Assembly: GCA_029935135.1 (NCBI GenBank)
Contig: JAOZKX010000018.1
Location: 1 to 13,617 of the forward strand
Length of the DNA stretch: 13,617 nt
From: Desulfocapsa sp.
Lineage (GTDB): Bacteria > Desulfobacterota > Desulfobulbia > Desulfobulbales > Desulfocapsaceae
Direction: 5' to 3'
Made by a program: the position numbers and the translations under genes. Shown here piece after piece: positions 6,821 to 13,617 of this stretch; the first letter of the stretch is position 1, and each line of letters begins with the position of its first letter. The notes below the pieces were generated by a model. That model did not search any database. It saw only the letters and a list, made by a program, of their open reading frames with translations, and had not been told where the DNA came from.

Positions 6821-9706
6821 ATGTATCCAATTAAAACTATACTGTTTCTTTTCCTTCTTACTGCATTGTACGCAGTTTTTCCCCAGCAAGTTTTTGCTGG
6901 CACAAAGACCTACACCTACGACACTATGTCACGCCTCACAGCCATCACCCACAGTGACGGCACCGTGGTAGAGTATGTCTACGACAGTATGGGCAACCGG
7001 CTGCAAAAGAGTATCTTCTTAAGCGCCCCCGCAAACACTGCTCCGGGAGCTGCTGCAGATCCGTCCATTGCCGACGGTACAACCGGGCAGCCAATTGCGC
7101 TCACACTGGGCTGGACAAATCCCACCGACCCGGATGGAGATGATGTCTCCATCGCTCTCTCCTTTGGGCCAGAGAACGAACTCACTCTCCTGGCCAGTGG
7201 CTGGTTCAATAGCTATCCGGTTCAGGATCTGCTAACAGGCACCACCTACTGCTGGCAGATTTCCGCCACCGACAGCCATAACAGTACAATTGACGGAGCT
7301 ATCTGGTGTTTCACCACCGCGGGAACTCCAGGTGATTCTGATGGTGACGGGGAGCTTGACGGTTCCGATAACTGTCCCGACCTTGCCAATCCCGGACAAG
7401 AAGACAATGACTCAGATAATATCGGTGATCTCTGCGATCCGGATGATGATAACGACGGGCTCAGTGATGCATATGAGACTGCATATGGTCTCGACCCATT
7501 GACAATCAACGCTGACATTAACCTTGATCCGGATGGTGACGGACTGACTACCCTTGAGGAATCCCTTCACTTTAGCGACCCTTTAACTCCAAACTTTATT
7601 GTCTTTTTTGATGATATGGATGCAATTACAGATATGTTCTGGCTCCGCAGTGACGGTGCAGACTGGTCCATCACCGACACCAGGGCACATGTCAGCATCG
7701 ACAGCGCCCAGGCCCCAACCACCCTGGAAGATAATCAGAGTGCGATGATGCTTTTGGGAGAACAGTTCTACTCGGATGAAGGTAGCATCTCCTTCTGGTA
7801 TTCGGTCAGCTCTGAAAAAGACTCTGATTACCTGAATTTTTACCTCGACGGTGCTCTTGTTGGTGCCTGGTCTGGGGAAATCGGCTGGACCCAGGTATCT
7901 TTCCCCCTGACAAAAGGAAGACACAGCATTTACTGGGAATATGAGAAGGATGATTCCGGTTCTGCGGGATTGGACAGCGCCTTTGTTGATGATATTGTGT
8001 TTCCAACCAGTGTGGAGCCTGCATTGTCAACGAGTTCTATCTACGGCTGCATACAGGATGAAAACGGGAATGGACTTGACGCATCGGTCATCGCTTACAT
8101 ATATATAGATCGATTGGATTTTGGGAGCCAGACACAAACTGACCCTAATGATTACGGATGTTTTTCCCTGGATTACGTGATACCCGGCGTAGTTGAGTTT
8201 GAGATTACACCTGATCCTTCTTCTGGCTATGCCCAGCCAGCTAACCATTATTTCAAACTGGGCCAAGGTGAGCACAAAGACCTTCAAGCTCTCTCTCTTC
8301 AGCGAGGTGCACTGGTAAGCGGATATTTGAGGGACAGCAGTGATGAAGTTGCCACCGATATGGAAGTTAAAATCTGCACCGCATTTGGTATGACCTGCAT
8401 GGATGTGGAAGTTGACAAAAACGATGGTACTTTCGGTGTGCGTGTAGCACCAGGAAACTGGACCCTGCTGAGTAGCAATTATTCTTCCGTCAGGGCAGCA
8501 GTGCCGCATCATTTTACAGTGGCAGATTCCCTCACAGATATTAACCTGGGGAAGGTGACAATACTTTCTTCCATGGAGAGTCAGGTGATTACCGGTTCCA
8601 TATCCGTTGAACATTCTACCGAATACGATTGGTTTTCTGTCGTCGCCATTGAGGCAGACCAGCCCCTCGACAGTATGGTGATGGATGCATCTCCGGCTTG
8701 GAAGACCAAGGCAGATTCAAATAATAAATTCCAACTGTTTGTGCAGCCGGGTAAATCATACCGGGTGGTCCTGATGGGACAACAGAGCGTAGAAACGACC
8801 TTTGATTACCAGTCACCGCAGCTTGCCTATATTGACAGCCAGATAGTTAACTCGTTGCCTGCAGTTAATATCAACCTTGGTGTCTCTGATCCCGGGCACA
8901 CCATCAACGGCACATTAACAGAGCCTGTATATGGGGCAAAGCTTTTCCTCTTTAATGCAGACAGAGATACCTTTGTCGCTGCATACAATGCCACTTTCTT
9001 CACAGACAGGAGCTTTCAATTTCCTCATATACCTGACGGCAACTACTTTATCGTTTACAGACACGCTGCTCTGGAAGGATCTGTCAGCGGGTCAACATTT
9101 GCTGTAAATGATGATACAGCGGTTACATTTGATAACACCATTGTAAATGATCCACCTGTTGCCCTTGATGATTATTACTCGCTGCTTAGGGGAGGAACCC
9201 TTACCAAACCTGCAGCAAATGGGGTCCTGGCCAACGATTCAGACGAGGAAGGAGACAGCATGACGGTCACTGTCGATGCTGACGCCAATGTCCAGCATGG
9301 TACTTTGACCCTGAACAGTGACGGATCTTTTACCTACACCCACAACGGCGATGATGCAGGCGAAGATTTTTTCACCTACCATGCCAGCGACGGCCAGGGT
9401 AATTCCGGCTACTGCAATGTGATTTTCTTTCTCAATATTCTGGTTGATGATGACGGAGATGGTATTGCGGATTCCTGGGAAATTCTTTATTTCGGGGATC
9501 TTGATACTGTAGATGGAGTTTCTGATTATGATAATGACGGGTATAGTGACATGCAGGAATATCTGAATTATGAAACAGACGATCCTGATGGCCAGACATA
9601 CGACCCGAAAGAGGTGAATGCAGCAAATGGAACCGGATATACTCCTGGCAGTAAGGGATTCTGGAACCTCATACTACCTGCAATTCTTGGGGAACATGTG
9701 CAATAA
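6821..9706 (+). CDS. Exported multidomain protein: YD repeats, FN3-like, TSP3 and cadherin-like modules
   Basis: I place the start at 6821 because AAGGA lies 5 bases upstream and the product then opens with a compact signal peptide cleaved near QQVFA (residue 26). An in-frame ATG at 6779 would add 14 residues ahead of it. The mature protein has 961 residues including the signal. It begins with two YD repeats (about 31-63), then an FN3-like domain (about 72-167, ending in the typical IWCFTTAG). Thrombospondin-type-3 calcium repeats follow (about 171-255, with DSDGDG and DPDDDNDG). Next come a MAM- or lectin-like beta domain (about 262-400), several carboxypeptidase-regulatory-like beta modules (to about 770) and a cadherin-like domain (about 776-872). 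A second DDDGDG calcium region (876-920) precedes the C-terminal tail GFWNLILPAIL. It is probably a calcium-stabilised surface or secreted adhesin. It begins 51 bases after the RHS stop and is likely co-transcribed with it; no terminator lies between. Confidence 0.82.
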   Translation: MYPIKTILFLFLLTALYAVFPQQVFAGTKTYTYDTMSRLTAITHSDGTVVEYVYDSMGNRLQKSIFLSAPANTAPGAAADPSIADGTTGQPIALTLGWTNPTDPDGDDVSIALSFGPENELTLLASGWFNSYPVQDLLTGTTYCWQISATDSHNSTIDGAIWCFTTAGTPGDSDGDGELDGSDNCPDLANPGQEDNDSDNIGDLCDPDDDNDGLSDAYETAYGLDPLTINADINLDPDGDGLTTLEESLHFSDPLTPNFIVFFDDMDAITDMFWLRSDGADWSITDTRAHVSIDSAQAPTTLEDNQSAMMLLGEQFYSDEGSISFWYSVSSEKDSDYLNFYLDGALVGAWSGEIGWTQVSFPLTKGRHSIYWEYEKDDSGSAGLDSAFVDDIVFPTSVEPALSTSSIYGCIQDENGNGLDASVIAYIYIDRLDFGSQTQTDPNDYGCFSLDYVIPGVVEFEITPDPSSGYAQPANHYFKLGQGEHKDLQALSLQRGALVSGYLRDSSDEVATDMEVKICTAFGMTCMDVEVDKNDGTFGVRVAPGNWTLLSSNYSSVRAAVPHHFTVADSLTDINLGKVTILSSMESQVITGSISVEHSTEYDWFSVVAIEADQPLDSMVMDASPAWKTKADSNNKFQLFVQPGKSYRVVLMGQQSVETTFDYQSPQLAYIDSQIVNSLPAVNINLGVSDPGHTINGTLTEPVYGAKLFLFNADRDTFVAAYNATFFTDRSFQFPHIPDGNYFIVYRHAALEGSVSGSTFAVNDDTAVTFDNTIVNDPPVALDDYYSLLRGGTLTKPAANGVLANDSDEEGDSMTVTVDADANVQHGTLTLNSDGSFTYTHNGDDAGEDFFTYHASDGQGNSGYCNVIFFLNILVDDDGDGIADSWEILYFGDLDTVDGVSDYDNDGYSDMQEYLNYETDDPDGQTYDPKEVNAANGTGYTPGSKGFWNLILPAILGEHVQ

Positions 9707-9751
9707 AACAAACACACCCCAGTGGACAGGTGAGACTGGAAGGAATCATGG

Positions 9752-9980
9752 TTAAGCTTCGTCATGGTAATGCCAATTCTCGCCTGTTTGCCACAACTTT
9801 ATCCGAGGTTCTTTGTTTTCTTTCATCCATTGCTTAGACATCTACTGTAGTTCAAGTTGGCCTTTGGTATAACTACCGTGTTTGTGAGCATTCCAGTTTC
9901 CCTTTAAAGCACACTCAGTAGGCATTTCTTCTTTTTGTAGCACTTTCATTATCTTTATATGCCTCGATATTGTTTAACAT
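9752..9980 (-). pseudogene. Broken small gene with GNxNAxKHGxYT motif
   Basis: Three short minus-strand frames abut. The first (9915-9980, ATG at 9980) reads MLNNIEAYKDNESATKRRN and then stops. The second (9842-9949) carries GNWNAHKHGSYTKGQLELQ and ends at a TAG. The third continues in the same frame directly after the TAG, from an ATG at 9841, as MSKQWMKENKEPRIKLWQ, and ends in WHYHDEA and a TAA (9752). Joined through one frameshift and one stop, they would make a protein of about 70 residues. The GN-x-NA-x-KHG-x-Y motif resembles that of small uncharacterised proteins common on mobile elements; this link is from memory. No good ribosome binding site is visible. The lesions suggest a decayed gene, although two tiny intact peptides or amber readthrough cannot be excluded. 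An imperfect inverted repeat (9728-9740 with 9773-9786) overlaps its end. Confidence 0.42.
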
Positions 9981-10132
9981 AGCTTTTGATTAAAAATAAA
10001 CAAAACAAAGTTGTTTGCAATCTAGAATCAACCATTTCTTCTATTGCCTGTAACTCTCAAGCCATTCACCCCTTGCGCGCCATGCGACCCGGCTCCAACA
10101 ATAGGCCTAAAGACAGTTAATTTGGCAGGATA
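9981..10132. other. Intergenic stretch without a clear gene
   Basis: This AT-rich stretch becomes GC-richer toward 10080-10110. Short open minus-strand frames exist (for example one reading RARGEWLESYRQ before a TAG), but none has a start and ribosome binding site. I see no terminator or promoter I would defend. It may be more of the decayed material that lies to its left. Confidence 0.4.
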
Positions 10133-10339
10133 TCAACCCGGATATCTCGATTGCAGACGCCGCGGGAGTTTACGGTTATAGTGCTCGACGAGGAACTGTC
10201 TGCATCCCTTAAGTGCCTTAGCTCTTCCCTGCTGAAACATTTCTTCAGCTTCTCCCGTTGCTTTTTCTCTCAGTCCTTCCGCCTCCAGCAAACGCTTGTC
10301 GATAAATTCGTAGAGATCAATCAGATAGGTGTGTGACAT
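10133..10339 (-). CDS. Small coiled-coil protein of unknown function (second gene of pair)
   Basis: This 68-residue protein is almost entirely charged and helical (about residues 5-57, with FIDKRLLEAEGLREKA and EEMFQQGRAKALKG), followed by a basic end, KLPRRLQSR. There is no signal peptide or membrane segment, so it is probably cytoplasmic. The start ATG lies 6 bases after the stop of the preceding minus-strand gene, with GAGGG just upstream overlapping that stop. This points to a two-gene operon with possible translational coupling. I do not recognise the family. The helical, charged character of both products suggests that they could bind each other, but no function can be assigned. Confidence 0.6.
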   Translation of the reverse strand: MSHTYLIDLYEFIDKRLLEAEGLREKATGEAEEMFQQGRAKALKGCRQFLVEHYNRKLPRRLQSRYPG

Positions 10340-10345
10340 CGGCCC

Positions 10346-10543
10346 TCAGTAGTATTTTTGCGTTTTCAAATCAAAATTTTCTGTAAGATAGTTCCGGAGG
10401 GTTTCCAGTTCCAATAACTGTCCTTGCAAGCTGTGTTGGGCAGCCGTATTTTTATTACAAACGGCTGTTTTTTCCTCTTCTCTGGCCAGTTGAATTTTCT
10501 CACTGAGATAGTGATGAACTTCCACTGAAAAAGCATGGGGCAT
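10346..10543 (-). CDS. Small coiled-coil protein of unknown function (first gene of pair)
   Basis: I place the start at the ATG at 10543 because AAGGAG lies 6 bases upstream; the frame stays open further upstream, but no comparable ribosome binding site is seen there. The 65-residue product is helical and charged, with a heptad-like stretch (LSEKIQLAREEEKTAV and LQGQLLELETLRNYLTENF) and a tyrosine end, TQKYY. There is no signal peptide. It heads a two-gene unit with the next minus-strand gene and is transcribed divergently from the PhnD-like gene. The perfect palindrome at 10559-10575 sits directly upstream of its ribosome binding site and could control it. The family is not one I can name. 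Confidence 0.62.
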   Translation of the reverse strand: MPHAFSVEVHHYLSEKIQLAREEEKTAVCNKNTAAQHSLQGQLLELETLRNYLTENFDLKTQKYY

Positions 10544-10558
10544 AACAATCTCCTTCTC

Positions 10559-10575
10559 ATGCATCAATGATGCAT
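10559..10575. promoter_or_regulatory. Perfect 17-bp palindrome, possible operator
   Basis: ATGCATCAATGATGCAT has 8-bp arms around a single central A. It lies 15 bases upstream of the minus-strand small-gene start, in the intergenic region shared with the divergent PhnD-like gene. Its size and symmetry fit a dimeric regulator site or a leader hairpin; no regulator gene is adjacent. Confidence 0.4.
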
Positions 10576-10594
10576 CTTTCCATTCAAGTTCTGC

Positions 10595-10623
10595 TTGACT
10601 TTCCCCTGCCTTTTTGAAAGAAT
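10595..10623 (+). promoter_or_regulatory. Sigma-70-like promoter for the PhnD-like gene
   Basis: TTGACT (10595-10600, five of six matches) and AAGAAT (10618-10623, four of six) are 17 bases apart. This predicts an RNA start near 10630 and a leader of about 55 nt. No closer candidate is seen. Confidence 0.42.
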
Positions 10624-10684
10624 TTTTTTGTAGGGTTCTTCTATCCACCCAATTTTTTCACTCAATCCTTTAAGGAGGTTCCAT

Positions 10685-11566
10685 ATGAAACAACGCCTAT
10701 CAGTTCTTTTTGCAGTTTTCTTCTTTCTTTTTACTGTATCCGCACAGGCAGCAGACATTAAGATAGGGGTCCTGGCCAAAAACGGTCCTGCAAAAGCCTT
10801 AAAGAAATGGGCTGCAACGGGTGAATATCTGACAAATAAATTAGGGAAGAGTGTTAAGATTGTCCCTCTTGGTTTTGACAAAGTCAATCCGGCAATTGAA
10901 GCAAATGATGTTGACTTCTTCCTCGTTAACTCATCCATGTTTGTTACGGCAAAAGTAAAATTTGGGGCAAGCGCCATTGCCACCATGATTAATTCCCGTC
11001 AGGGTCAGGCCCTTGATTCTTTTGGTGGAGTCATCATCACAACGGCATATAATGATGGTATCAACTCCATAGCTGACCTCAAAGGAAAAAGTTTTATGGC
11101 TGTGAAGAAATCATCTTTTGGTGGATGGCAGATGGCCTACAAGACCATTAAAGACCAGGGGCTCGATCCTTTTAAAGACTTTGCCAGTATGGATTTTGCC
11201 GGGAAGCATGATAATGTTGTCTATGCTGTACAGAACGAAGAGGCTCAGGCGGGCACGGTGCGTACAGACACTCTCGAACGCATGGCAGCAAGTGGTGCCA
11301 TTGCCATGGAAGATTTCAAAATAATCAACAAACAGAGTTCCACCTTTCCATTTGTCTATTCAACAACCCTTTATCCTGAATGGCCACTGGCAAAAACTGC
11401 CGCCACTTCTGATGCAGTTGCCCAGGAAGTTGTCGCAGCATTGAAGGAAATCAAAAAAGATGACCCTGCTGCCCAAAAAGCAAAAATAATCGGCTGGGTC
11501 GCCCCCCTTGATTACGGCCCCGTGGATGAACTGCAAAAAGCGCTTAGCGTTGGAGCCTACAAATAA
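10685..11566 (+). CDS. PhnD-like periplasmic substrate-binding protein
   Basis: This 293-residue protein belongs to the phosphate/phosphonate-type (PhnD/transferrin fold) periplasmic binding family. A signal peptide (residues 1-22, ending SAQA) directs export. The ribosome binding site TAAGGAGG is near-perfect, ending 6 bases before the ATG. The mature domain keeps family landmarks: IKIGVLAKNG at its start, VDFFLVN, the pocket-type loop KKSSFGGWQMAY, AGTVRTDTLERMA and YPEWPLAK. The FGGWQMA, TVRTDTLERM and YPEWP segments recall the PhnD-like sensor domains of tetrathionate-type histidine kinases (TtrS) more than transporter PhnD; this comparison is from memory. No permease, ATPase or kinase gene is next to it, so it appears to be a single-gene unit closed by the terminator that follows. 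The ligand is unknown; an oxyanion is likely. Confidence 0.85.
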   Translation: MKQRLSVLFAVFFFLFTVSAQAADIKIGVLAKNGPAKALKKWAATGEYLTNKLGKSVKIVPLGFDKVNPAIEANDVDFFLVNSSMFVTAKVKFGASAIATMINSRQGQALDSFGGVIITTAYNDGINSIADLKGKSFMAVKKSSFGGWQMAYKTIKDQGLDPFKDFASMDFAGKHDNVVYAVQNEEAQAGTVRTDTLERMAASGAIAMEDFKIINKQSSTFPFVYSTTLYPEWPLAKTAATSDAVAQEVVAALKEIKKDDPAAQKAKIIGWVAPLDYGPVDELQKALSVGAYK

Positions 11567-11594
11567 CAACTCTCCTTCAGCCAAATGATGACAG

Positions 11595-11638
11595 AAAAAA
11601 CCCAGAGAAGAATAGCCCGTTCTTCTCTGGGTTTTTTT
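11595..11638. terminator. Strong bidirectional terminator
   Basis: An 18-bp perfect stem (11595-11612 with 11620-11637) has a 7-nt loop, TAGCCCG. The left arm starts with six A and the right arm ends in a run of seven T, so it can stop transcription in both directions. It begins about 30 nt after the PhnD-like stop and separates it from the minus-strand operon. Confidence 0.9.
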
Positions 11639-11787
11639 GTGCTATTCTCTAGGCTTAATGCATAAAAGCACTGCAACAATCTCTTCCCCAGTAATTTGCT
11701 ACTTAGTTACCATCAAAGCTCAGCTAAACTATATTTGATGTGGATCCGGCCATGCGAGCGATTATAGAGTGTTGCTGAATAGTCAAA

Positions 11788-11813
11788 TCGTCCGCAGGGG
11801 CGGACTCCTACAA
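11788..11813 (-). repeat. REP-like hairpin element
   Basis: On the minus strand it reads TTGTAGGAGTCCGCC, then CCTGCGGACGA. A GTAG head precedes a 6-bp GC-rich stem (11790-11795 with 11800-11805) with a 4-nt loop. This is the layout of GTAG-type REP sequences mobilised by RAYT transposases. Only one copy is in the window, and no transposase gene is present. The rest of the 11640-11857 interval shows no gene. Confidence 0.45.
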
Positions 11814-11857
11814 TTCCATTTTGCTTTTACCTGATCTTTGCTGGTAATCAGAATTTT

Positions 11858-13195
11858 CTATCTCTCTGCAGCTGTCCTGGCGGGCAAAACAAGAGCTGGT
11901 ATTATCAGCGGCCATGGAAATTTCTTTCGTATATCAGCCATAAGAAAAGAGCCTATCTCCCAGGTTGTGCTGTTTTCAAAAACAAGCATGCTGAGTTTTG
12001 GCCTATTATTAGTCTTAAACCTGTCACTGACAATACCATCCACAGTAAAAGGGACTTCTTCCTGCCAGTTTTCACCATCTTTCTTTCTCTGAAAGAGGTA
12101 CTCCGTGGCAGTTTGCGTAAGGATCACTAGGTCTGCACCGTCAAATGCAATATCCACCGCCCCGGTAAGTGTGGGATTTGCTGCCGACAGATCGGTCTGT
12201 ACCCAGCTGCCCGTTTCATTGGAAAGATAGTGAGCCGTCGAATCTGTGATATTTGAATAGACAAGATGTATAAAATCATTTTCGTCCTGAACAATATTTC
12301 CCACCTGGTATTCTTTTAGATCAGTTTCACCCTGCAACTCTGGAATGGGGGTCTGCAGAGAAAAGTCATCGGAATCAGTAATATAATAATTATCTTGATG
12401 CTGATTCTGCAAATCTTCCCGACGATATATAATCGTAACATTGTCACCATTGTCAGCCACAACATAGCTATCATGCAGTTCGTCTATACCGCGATTACCG
12501 GTAGCAAGAATATCCTGCACCTGCCAGCTCCCTGTTTTATTGGTGGCATACTTCAACACATGGGCCATACCATCAGCGTAGGCATCAATGTGATACACGG
12601 CGTGGACAAAATTATAGGCATCAATAAATACATTTATCCCCTCCGGTATATTCACACTATCCTCAAGGATGAGAAATGACCATGTGGAACCATTATATAC
12701 TCCATGATAGGCATCATGAGAGCTTGCCAGGCTGTCACCGGCGGGAAAAACAACATGGAGGTTATCATTACTGTCAAAATCATAATTTACCTGGTACTCG
12801 TTGCCATAGGAGATATGGTCACGACCAGAGATAGAACCTGCAGCAATTGAGGTATACTCTTCCCAGAAAAGACCATTCCATTTTACAAACCGCAAAGCGT
12901 TGTTCACACTATCCCAATGGAGGGTATAAAAATCTCCATTACTGTCCATACGCAATTTTGGAAATTTCCAGGTACCATCTGCAGAAATAACTTCAGTTAT
13001 CGTACTGTCTGAAGGAGGATCTGCAGCCAGTAGCTGAGCACTCCCCGGGATAATAAACACTGCAGCAAACAGACAGATGCTGAAAAACAGCTGTAAAGGA
13101 ACAGGGATAAATAATTTTCTACGGGAAGGTGTAGCAGATGAAGAGATGTGTCTTTCCGGACAGGAGTCAATCAAGGACGACTGTGAAATATTCAT
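11858..13195 (-). CDS. Exported beta-propeller-like protein of unknown function
   Basis: This 445-residue protein starts at an ATG with GAGGGGG 7 bases upstream. A long basic N-terminal region (1-27) precedes a hydrophobic stretch (about 28-52) and a likely cleavage site near LLAA (58), so it is exported or anchored. Residues about 66-420 hold roughly six diverged repeats. Each pairs a D-x-N/D-G/N-x-h-H-h-V-h-like strand (MDSNGDFYTLHW, FDSNDNLHVVF, IDAYNFVHAVY, VQDENDFIHLVY) with an N-x-T-G-S-W-like strand, the pattern of BNR/sialidase-like propellers. No sialidase catalytic residues are evident. The tail KKFPWPLIIPALVLP resembles the end of the 961-residue exported protein. It is the last gene of an apparent operon, 30 bases after the DUF6916 gene. 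Its substrate or partner is unknown. Confidence 0.75.
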   Translation of the reverse strand: MNISQSSLIDSCPERHISSSATPSRRKLFIPVPLQLFFSICLFAAVFIIPGSAQLLAADPPSDSTITEVISADGTWKFPKLRMDSNGDFYTLHWDSVNNALRFVKWNGLFWEEYTSIAAGSISGRDHISYGNEYQVNYDFDSNDNLHVVFPAGDSLASSHDAYHGVYNGSTWSFLILEDSVNIPEGINVFIDAYNFVHAVYHIDAYADGMAHVLKYATNKTGSWQVQDILATGNRGIDELHDSYVVADNGDNVTIIYRREDLQNQHQDNYYITDSDDFSLQTPIPELQGETDLKEYQVGNIVQDENDFIHLVYSNITDSTAHYLSNETGSWVQTDLSAANPTLTGAVDIAFDGADLVILTQTATEYLFQRKKDGENWQEEVPFTVDGIVSDRFKTNNRPKLSMLVFENSTTWEIGSFLMADIRKKFPWPLIIPALVLPARTAAER

Positions 13196-13225
13196 ATATG
13201 TACCCCCTCAGGCCACATAAACGGC

Positions 13226-13528
13226 TCAGGTAAAGATGGATTCGTAACGCATCCCCGTCTTATCTGGTCCCAAAGGAACCAGAAAGATATCGAGGCTGCC
13301 GATAAGCGGGTGAGTCACCCGGTATATCTGCTGAACCAGATACTGCTCCTTTTTCTCTATATGAAAAAGTAGGGAGTACGGCCAGCGCTGCTTTGGATCT
13401 TCAGGCTGCTGCCCCAATGTCTGCACACTGACCAGTCTGGCATCAAAAAAATCCGTTTCAGAATAATAGATGGCAAAGCTTGAATCTATATGGGTTGCGA
13501 AATCTTTATGGGTGAACTGCTTGAGCAT
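13226..13528 (-). CDS. DUF6916 family protein
   Basis: I choose the internal ATG at 13528, giving 100 residues that open MLKQFTHKDF, which matches the usual family start and length. An ATG at 13552 would add 8 residues and overlap the preceding gene by 16 bases; neither start has a strong ribosome binding site. The body shows the family pattern as I know it: RWPYSLLFHIEK in the middle, then QQIYRVTHPLIGSLDIFLVPLG and the end GMRYESIFT. There is no signal peptide. Members are small proteins of unknown function, often encoded beside phage-tail-collar (microcystin-dependent-protein-like) genes; that association is established only as gene context. Here it sits 8 bases after a GNAT gene and 30 bases before an exported propeller-like gene. 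No collar gene is seen, but the operon continues out of the window. Confidence 0.72.
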   Translation of the reverse strand: MLKQFTHKDFATHIDSSFAIYYSETDFFDARLVSVQTLGQQPEDPKQRWPYSLLFHIEKKEQYLVQQIYRVTHPLIGSLDIFLVPLGPDKTGMRYESIFT

Positions 13529-13536
13529 AATGTATT

Positions 13537-13617
13537 TTAACCTGGTAGCCATTCCAGCAAATGGTACACCCCATTGGTATCCATATGCCGAAAACCGAGA
13601 TTTTGATAAAAGCGGAG
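13537..13617 (-). CDS. GNAT-family N-acetyltransferase, C-terminal end (partial)
   Basis: The last 26 codons of a minus-strand gene enter from the right edge and end at TAA (13537-13539). They read LRFYQNLGFRHMDTNGVYHL and then LEWLPG. This is the characteristic GNAT C-terminus: the FYxxLGF helix end, the G-V-Y-H-L strand and the final EW. GNAT enzymes move an acetyl group from acetyl-CoA to an amine; the substrate cannot be told from this fragment. It stops 8 bases before the chosen DUF6916 start, so the two are probably co-transcribed. The fragment is too short for a start codon and is easy to miss. Confidence 0.65.
   Translation of the reverse strand, partial: LRFYQNLGFRHMDTNGVYHLLEWLPG

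Noticed and set aside
8027..8614. 195-codon minus-strand open frame
   Set aside because: It lies wholly antisense to the 961-residue exported protein, whose domains are clear here; its translation is low in recognisable motifs and rich in Cys and His, as expected from antisense reading.
10005..10110. Minus-strand stretch reading RARGEWLESYRQ before a TAG
   Set aside because: It looks protein-like, but it is short, has no start, and I could not tie it to a family.
10564..10986. 140-codon minus-strand open frame across the PhnD-like start
   Set aside because: It runs antisense over a perfect ribosome binding site and signal peptide, and its product looks like antisense translation.
11838..12092. 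84-codon plus-strand open frame
   Set aside because: It is antisense to the C-terminal part of the propeller-like protein and has no ribosome binding site.

Overview
The window looks like chromosomal DNA of a Gram-negative, anaerobic, deltaproteobacterial-type organism, most likely a Desulfobacterota sulfate or sulfur reducer. This is an inference. It rests on moderate GC, a GltD-like flavoprotein with a C-terminal ferredoxin domain, large exported YD-repeat and thrombospondin-type-3 proteins, and an uncharacterised GNAT/DUF6916 gene pair. No rRNA, tRNA, CRISPR array or intact insertion sequence is visible.

Layout. (1) 1-1300 (+): the 3' part of a flavoprotein oxidoreductase whose frame runs off the left edge. 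Two hairpins (one a canonical terminator) and a palindrome follow. (2) 1462-2201 (-): two stretches that look like decayed small genes. (3) 2222-9706 (+): a two-gene accessory block. The first gene encodes a 1515-residue exported RHS/YD-repeat protein with a TPR region and a C39-like cysteine peptidase domain at its N-terminus. The second encodes a 961-residue exported mosaic: signal peptide, two orphan YD repeats, FN3-like domain, TSP3 calcium repeats, adhesin-like modules, a cadherin-like domain and a second calcium-binding region. (4) 9752-9980 (-): a fragmented small gene with a KHG motif, an in-frame amber codon and a frameshift. (5) 10133-10543 (-): two tightly spaced small coiled-coil genes preceded by a perfect 17-bp palindrome. 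(6) 10685-11566 (+): a stand-alone PhnD-like periplasmic binding protein ending at a strong bidirectional terminator. (7) 11788-11813: a REP-like hairpin. (8) 11858-13617 (-): an apparent operon of GNAT acetyltransferase (partial), DUF6916 protein and an exported beta-propeller-like protein.

The strongest lead is in the RHS protein. A C39-like Cys/His/Asp triad (C237, H316, D333) is followed within the same chain by a sequence matching a double-glycine leader (L369, E373, M374, A377, G379-G380), and then by a Cys/Gly/Pro linker and the RHS shell. This suggests that the protein could cut itself to release the shell. A second lead is a short C-terminal motif (K-x-F-[P]-W-x-L-I-x-P-A) shared by the 961-residue and 445-residue exported proteins, which could be a common sorting or anchoring tag. 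Both are hypotheses from reading the sequence and have not been tested by database search.
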